Origin: Erigeron canadensis
Taxonomy: Eukaryota > Streptophyta > Magnoliopsida > Asterales > Asteraceae
Assembly (NCBI RefSeq): GCF_010389155.1
Contig: NC_057768.1
Coordinates: forward strand, 25,615,966 to 25,679,965
Reading direction: 5' to 3'
Length of the DNA: 64,000 nucleotides
Made by a program: the position numbers and the translations under genes. The notes under the pieces are model-generated. The model worked only from the letters and a program-made list of their open reading frames with translations. It had not been told where the DNA came from and made no database searches. How positions within the stretch are numbered: position 1 is the first letter of the stretch; each line of letters starts with the position of its first letter. Below are positions 58,346 through 64,000 of this stretch, piece by piece.

Positions 58346-59160
58346 TTAATTAATCTTGAAGACTTTGATTTTCTAATTCTTTTTACCCCTTATGTGAATT
58401 GAAGATATATTGCATTTGACACTAATTAATTAGCTAGCCAGTAGTTTAAAAAAGTTCTAAAATATCTTCTACTCCTATATATAGTCTTGGTTGTATATTG
58501 TTCTTGATCCTTTGATGCTTTCTTTTACCTCAGGATGGTCACGCATTGTAATTGTTGAGTAATGCATAGAGAATAATAAATAGAACATTTAATTGATAAA
58601 GTAGAAATTGAGCTTTTTTTTTATAGTTTTTTTTGTCTTTTATCAGACTTGTTTATATCTTATAAGGTTATATACCTTAATTAACATGTCCTTTATAATC
58701 TCTTTTATCTCTATAAAAAAAAGACAAAAACCATCTTAAATGGGTGTTCTGTATTTAAGAAAATTTTATAGATTGAGTAAGTCAACTTTCCTCTATATAT
58801 AGAGGATCTCTATTTATCTCTTCAAATTATTATTTTTTGTATAATTTCTATGTTTATTTTGAAAAAGTGATCTATATATATTCGTAGTAGTATGGAGTTA
58901 GACAAAGCGTAATTTTTTAAGATATTTTTTTCTTTAGATGAATGGTTAAAGATGAGTTAAACTATATAGTTTTTGATATAATAGTTCAATAGCCTAGTAC
59001 AAGGCTTTGTTTCTATAAGATTATAGGAGTTTGTTCATTTGGATCCTTTTATTTGCTTATAAACTTAAGGCTAAATACTAGTCCTTAATTTTATTTCATC
59101 TAATGGCTTAAATCTCACATCAAATTCATTCCCTCCCTTCCTCCTCCCGTCATTTCTTCA
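58346..59160. other. 3' flank of the MATE gene and intergenic DNA
   Basis: The likely 3' untranslated region runs to about 58600 (AATAATAAA at 58572). No other gene. A (CA)n run lies at 59163-59181. Confidence 0.5.
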
Positions 59161-59199
59161 CAGACACACACACACACACACATATAACACACACTTTAT

Positions 59200-59800
59200 C
59201 TCTGACCGGCGACGGGATCTTGAACAACCGTCATCTCCACCTTTATCTCTGACCGACAAAGACGACTAACTCCTCCTTCTTCTCCTCCAGCGATACAACC
59301 GCCGGAAAATGCAACAACTTCGCCGGAAAACTTCAAACGCCAATAAAACCTTCGTTCCTTCGAATTAGAACATCACACTTACACCAAAACACTCAAAATC
59401 ACACCGCGAACAAACCCTGACCAGAAATTAATCCGATCTATACTCGCCGGAAAACTTGAAAAACTCACCGGAAAAATTAAAAACATTATAGCTTTGTTGT
59501 TTCTTCGAATTAATGCATGAAACTTGTACCAAATCACTCAGAAACACATTCCTCACAAACCCTAGCCAATATACACTGCTTTCGAGCTCGCCGGAAAAAT
59601 CATAGTGTCGCCGGAAAAATCACGTTCCACCATCTCTTGGATCGTCGCCCATTAAATCCATACCGTTCCCATATTCGTCCCTTGACGGTCAGTTTAGAAC
59701 GGATAAGGGCCTCTGGCCCGTTCTGTATCCACCCAAAAACGAAATTGATTCGCCGGATAAGTCGCCGGAGAAGATTCGACGACGTTAGTGTCTTAGTGAT
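59200..59800. repeat. CGCCGGAAAA-rich low-complexity stretch
   Basis: CGCCGGAAAA/CACCGGAAAA recurs about eight times between CT-rich segments, similar in style to 26150-26360 inside the 2.4 kb transposon. Open frames here are by-products. It may be a degenerate transposon leader. Confidence 0.5.
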
Positions 59801-59955
59801 TACCAATCAAGCTTGATTTGGCTTGACCAATCAAATATGATTAGAAAATGTCACCGGAGTAACCAATCAAGCTTGATTGGCTTGACCAATTAAATATAAT
59901 TGGACAATGTCGCCGGAGTAATTCACCGAAGTAACCAATCATGTTTGATTGGATT
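59801..59955. repeat. Tandem repeat, about 65-bp period, 2.3 copies
   Basis: ACCAATCAAGCTTGATT(T)GG, CTTGACCAAT and GTCRCCGGAGTAA follow in order twice, then a third partial copy (ACCAATCATGTTTGATTGG). Confidence 0.75.
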
Positions 59956-60890
59956 TTGATGATTGTTAAATGCAAAGGCTTAGATTAATCCCTTGGTTTC
60001 CAAGTGAATACAATCCTAAGATTATAACCCCTTATAATAATTGCTTTTTGTTGTTAGGATGAAAGTTTAATTTTATATGTATGGTGTCTCTTAACATCGC
60101 CTACGTGTTGTTGTTTCCTTTCCAAATATGGGCACAACATTGGAATAAATTAGCGTGACAAAATCCCTCATATTCCCTTAACAAGCTAGCCACCCACTAC
60201 CATTTGTTTTCCATACTTTTGCAACTATATGCAAAAACCATATTATTTATTACTTTTAATTCTTTTTGATCAAAGAATATCTCACTTAAATTTTTAAAAG
60301 AATTTATATAGTTTCAACAATCTTTAAAACTTTATTACATAAGAGCATTTACAATGCTTTCACGCGTTAACGAAATAATGAATGACCCTATAACGAACTA
60401 ATGACGAGTCAATCCTAGTAGAATTAATTGACTATAACAAGGCATGCATATATTGTGAGTAGCTTTTTGGTCATGTTGAATGAATACTTTGACTTAAAAA
60501 TACAACAATAATATTTAATTTTCTCAAAATAATTTAATAACAAATAATTAGTTTGCATTAAAAATACAAATTTTAAATAAGAGTTCAAACCAAGTATCGA
60601 ATAAATGCTTGAGAAATACAAAGTCACGTGTTAATTCGTGAGTGGGTAATATCATTTTGGAGTTCTTTGAATCTAATTTCCAACTCCATAATTACTTAAA
60701 ATTTGATGTAACTTGTGTGAAGGGTAAATACGGTTCAGTTTGGGTCGGTTTTTGATTAAAACTGAAAACTAAACAGCTACAATTTGGTTTTTGAAATCTA
60801 AAGAATTGGGTTTCGATTTTTTCAGTTTCGGTTTTTCGGTTTGGATCTTTGGTTCGGTTTTAGTCGATTTTTAACCACTTGTCAACTTGA
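59956..60890. other. AT-rich intergenic DNA with a GGTTCGGTTTT-rich element edge
   Basis: No gene. From 60723 repeated TTTCGGTTTTTCGGTTTGG-type motifs mark the start of the element duplicated at 60890-62230. Confidence 0.45.
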
Positions 60891-62230
60891 AATAAAAAAA
60901 TTAAAATTTATACCATATGATTATACTACAACTTCAAATATTTAGTAACAAAAAACATTCCAACAATAAATCCATTCGAATAAGTTGAAGAAACTTCAAA
61001 TATTTATTTCAAATAACTTTCATATATAACTATTTATATGTTTCACGTATTATTTCAATTTGCAATTGATTAAACCGAATCGATCTTGTTATGTATTTTC
61101 ACATAATATATATAATCAATGTTGTTTATACACTAACAAAAACAAATATATATATATATATATTTAACGAGAATGAGTATTAAAAGGATATATATATACA
61201 AAATAATATAAATAATATATATTTTTTGTTCGGTTCAGTTTTTTGGTTCAGTTTTTCATATAAAATCAAAACCGAACCAAAAAATTCGGTTTTTAGAAAA
61301 TGAAAACCGAAAACCATTAGTTTTTTCGGTTCGGTTTTTGCTCAGCCCTACAATGTAGTTATCGGCTGTCTAATAAAGTTCGATTTTTTTAAAAATATGA
61401 AAATGTACATTTATGATCTCATATGAAAATAGTATTATTATATTAAATTATTGAATATTAAATGTATTTTTTAAATATTTAAAAAATTAAAATTTCATAA
61501 GTTATCCAAAGAATATTATTAACAAAAACAATCCAACAATGACAATAAATCCATTAAAATAAGTTGAACAAACTTTAAATATTTATTTCAAATAACTTTC
61601 ATATATAACTATTTATATGTTTCATGTATTGTTTCAATTTGTATTGATTAAACAGAATCGATCTTGTTGTGTATTTTCACATAATATAGATATATATGGG
61701 GAAGGGAATATGAGGCCATGTATTTATTTAAAATATTAAAATATTAGTATGTGAGGGGTTTTTCACCCAAGTTGGATGCATAACAGCCTCATATATATAT
61801 ATATATAATCAGTATTGTTTGTACACTAACAAAAACAAATATTTTAATATATTTAACGAGAATGAGTGTTAAAAGGATATATATACAAAATAATATAAAC
61901 AATATATATTTTCGGTTCGGCTCGGTTTTTATGGTTCGGTTTTTCATATGAAACCAAAACCGAACTAAAATATTTGGTTTTGTTTTGTTTTGGGTTTTTC
62001 GGTTTTGTTTTTTTTCGGTTCGGACTTTTCGGTTTTTATGGTTTTGTTGGTTTTCGGTTCGGTTTTTGCCCAGCCCTACACTGTAGTTATCGTCCGTCTA
62101 ATAAAGTTAGGTTTTTAAAAAAATATGAAAATGTACATTTACGATTTCATATGAAAATAGTATTATTATACTGAATTAATGAATATTAAATGTATTTTTT
62201 AATTATTTAAAAAATAAAAATTTCATTAAA
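60890..62230. repeat. Direct duplication of an about 600-bp AT-rich/GGTTTTTCGG element
   Basis: Copy 1 (about 60950-61470) and copy 2 (about 61520-62190) share AATAAATCCATT, CAAATAACTTTCATATATAA, AATCGATCTTGTTRTGTATT, ACACTAACAAAAACAAAT, TTTAACGAGAATGAGT, the CGGTTCGGTTTTT arms and CAGCCCTACANTGTAGTTAT. Copy 2 holds a family A MITE (61699-61790) that copy 1 lacks. Confidence 0.75.
61699..61790. mobile_element. Fold-back MITE, family A, copy 5 (shortened)
   Basis: GGGGAAGGGAATATGAGGC at the left and TGCATAACAGCCTCATATA at the right. The left arm is internally deleted. The matching place in copy 1 of the surrounding duplication is an uninterrupted TATATATA site, giving an empty-site comparison. 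Confidence 0.7.
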
Positions 62231-62640
62231 TGTCTAACAACTAGTATTTTTTTTACTGAAATTTAATCATTTTTTATGAGCCTTTAAGTAAGCCCGAGAT
62301 ATTTTTTTTATTTTTAATGGTGAATTTCGCTGGAACCTTCTACCGAGTTTCGATAGCGGGAGATCGTACTAACTGTAAAATTTTCATACATATAGGTAAT
62401 CAAGCTAAAAACTATCTAAGAAGGTTGACATTGGAATGAAGTTGGGTGCGTGGTGGCGTGGCACCACCACAAGACACTACCAATGACCGTCCACCACGCT
62501 TGGTGGTTTGGGTTTGAGTGGTCAGACCACGCGAACGGAACTTGTGCAGGAGTGAGAATCGAGGCAAGTTAACGGGTCTTTTTTACTTTACAACGGCTTG
62601 TTCTTTTTTTATTTTTTATTTTTTTTGTTGATGTGACTAA
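62231..62640. other. Intergenic DNA
   Basis: No gene. A GTGGTGGCGTGGCACCACCAC hairpin lies at 62450-62471 and CCACCACGCTTGGTGG at 62491-62506; the significance is unclear. Confidence 0.4.
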
Positions 62641-64000
62641 TTTATACCCATTACCCACATCCTTATTGGCCTATTTCTTATGCTTTTTAAGTATATTTTG
62701 TATGCATTTATGGTGTTTGTTAGTATTTACAGGCTCTAAACAGGTTACGCGTTCATTTGGTGCAATTACGAAGGGTTATTGGCCTAGAAGTTGATCTGAA
62801 TGATTGAGAGTTGATAAAGTTTGGAAGATTGAAGAGTTCAGCAAGCTTGAAGATCGAAAGACAAATCTTGTCACCAAGCTTGTGACTGCGTCGCAGTGGA
62901 GGTAACCATGCCCACTGCGCCGCAGTCCTTATCCACGAAAAAAATGGAAAACACCTCACTGCGCCGCAGTGGGGGTCGCACTAGGCTGACTGCGTCGCAG
63001 TGGGAACACGGGGTCTGAAGGAATAAGTCAGTTTTTGCATCAGATTTTCAGAGGGCTATATAAGCAAAACCCTAGGTCAAATTTCAGGCATCAAAACTCT
63101 TTCTAGGAGCTGTTCTACAAGGTTTCTTCACCCTCCAATCAAGATAATTTCTTAGGCGGATTCGTTGAAGATTCACGGGCACCCATCTAGATCGTATCTA
63201 CTTACTGTCTTGCAATTTATTTTTCATCAAACGATTGGTACATCATGTTTCTCTTCTATTTTATTTATTATTGTGGATTGATCATGAGTGGCTAAACGTT
63301 TAATCATCCACCTTGATGAAACGAGACGGATAATGTGATTGCAACATTTTTTTAATTCAGAAGAGTTTATTTAATTATCGTTGTTATGTGATCTTGATGA
63401 TGTTAATTCTTTTTATTAATTAATTTTGATATTGGTTGCATACAATTCTTCGTTGGTGGTACCAGTTGAATGTGTATGTGATTTTAAAACGGTTACTTGT
63501 CTATAAGCAATTATCACTAGTTCATGGTATGATAGTGAATATTATTTTAAGAAAAGATTAATTTTGTCAACGTGATTGATATCGGTTGGTGGTACCACGT
63601 TATTGTCACATAGGTTTAATTGATAATTTGATAGTCAATAAAACTGATTGTTGGAAGAATTGTCTTTACCTTGGTGGTACCGGCTTGGATAATTTAACTA
63701 GCAGTTAGGTGATTTGGTATTTTGATCACGGTTGGTGGTACCACGTGAGCACCTTAATCTTGTCACGATTATCTTTAAACTCTAGAGAATTTGTTCTTAA
63801 TTAAATGCAATCACATTTGAAGTCAAGGGAGTCAAGGTGGATGACTTTTAATTATATTGTCTGAAGTTCTTTACAAATTTATTCAATTATTTTGCAAACC
63901 AATTTTATTTTAATTGTCAAGAGGATTTTCGAAGCAACACTCGTTTTCCAAACCATTTCATAAGCAACTAGTCATTTCCAATCCCTGAAAACGACCTCAA
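62640..64000 (+). mobile_element. LTR-like sequence of a Ty3/gypsy-type element, running off the window
   Basis: It has GCGYCGCAGTGG-type motifs four or five times at 62885-63003, promoter-like GGCTATATAAGC with AAAACCCTAGG (63054-63076), and then a long leader in which TTGGTGGTACCA-like motifs recur four times (about 63453, 63584, 63672, 63731). GC-rich repeated motifs upstream of the TATA box resemble those in the 8351-9916 LTR. The left end is not fixed and the right end lies outside. Confidence 0.45.

Overview
This is a gene-poor, AT-rich, repeat-dense window from a plant nuclear genome. Introns, plant-only receptor and transporter families, solo LTRs, Helitron-like elements, MULEs, hAT-type MITEs and a SINE-like element all point to a eudicot. 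An asterid, possibly Asteraceae, is my guess from the overall feel of the repeats, not something shown here. I find four credible host genes; nearly everything else is transposon or decayed transposon.

Genes: (1) 165-4530, minus strand, is a two-exon leucine-rich-repeat receptor-like protein. It looks like a natural chimera: the first ~480-500 residues follow an LRR-RLK subfamily XI ectodomain of the RLK7/HAIKU2 type, and the rest is a Cf-9-type receptor-like protein (RLP) with acidic juxtamembrane, glycine-zipper membrane helix and short tail, without a kinase. (2) 19804-20499 and (3) 34502-35191, both plus strand, are paralogous single-exon DOG1-domain proteins. (4) 56368-58345, plus strand, is a two-exon MATE/DETOXIFICATION transporter of the DTX48/49 type.

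Layout: 1-4.5 kb receptor gene with Helitron remnants in its intron. 5.7-6.7 kb hAT-like MITE nested in another. 8.3-16.7 kb retrotransposon graveyard with two solo LTRs (1.57 and 2.68 kb), each with a perfect 5-bp target duplication and each interrupting a recognisable decayed TE reading frame. 18.7-19.4 kb two Helitrons head to tail. 19.8-20.5 kb first DOG1 gene. 21.4-22.4 kb MULE with a 9-bp duplication. 22.8-34.4 kb an imperfect tandem duplication of the upstream region of the second DOG1 gene; one copy holds a MULE, a Helitron-like element and a 2.4 kb palindrome-rich transposon, the other an exceptional run of small fold-back elements each bounded by (TA)n tracts (29.4-34.1 kb). 34.5-35.2 kb second DOG1 gene. 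35.5-48.5 kb more MITEs, two further solo LTRs and a Helitron. 48.5-55.9 kb mostly featureless, with a CACTA-type end, a SINE-like element and one possible short exon. 56.4-58.3 kb MATE gene. 59-64 kb low-complexity repeats, a segmental duplication and an LTR-like sequence running off the window.

The genes do not form a pathway. The strongest leads are the receptor chimera and the (TA)n-bounded fold-back cluster next to a duplicated DOG1-type promoter.
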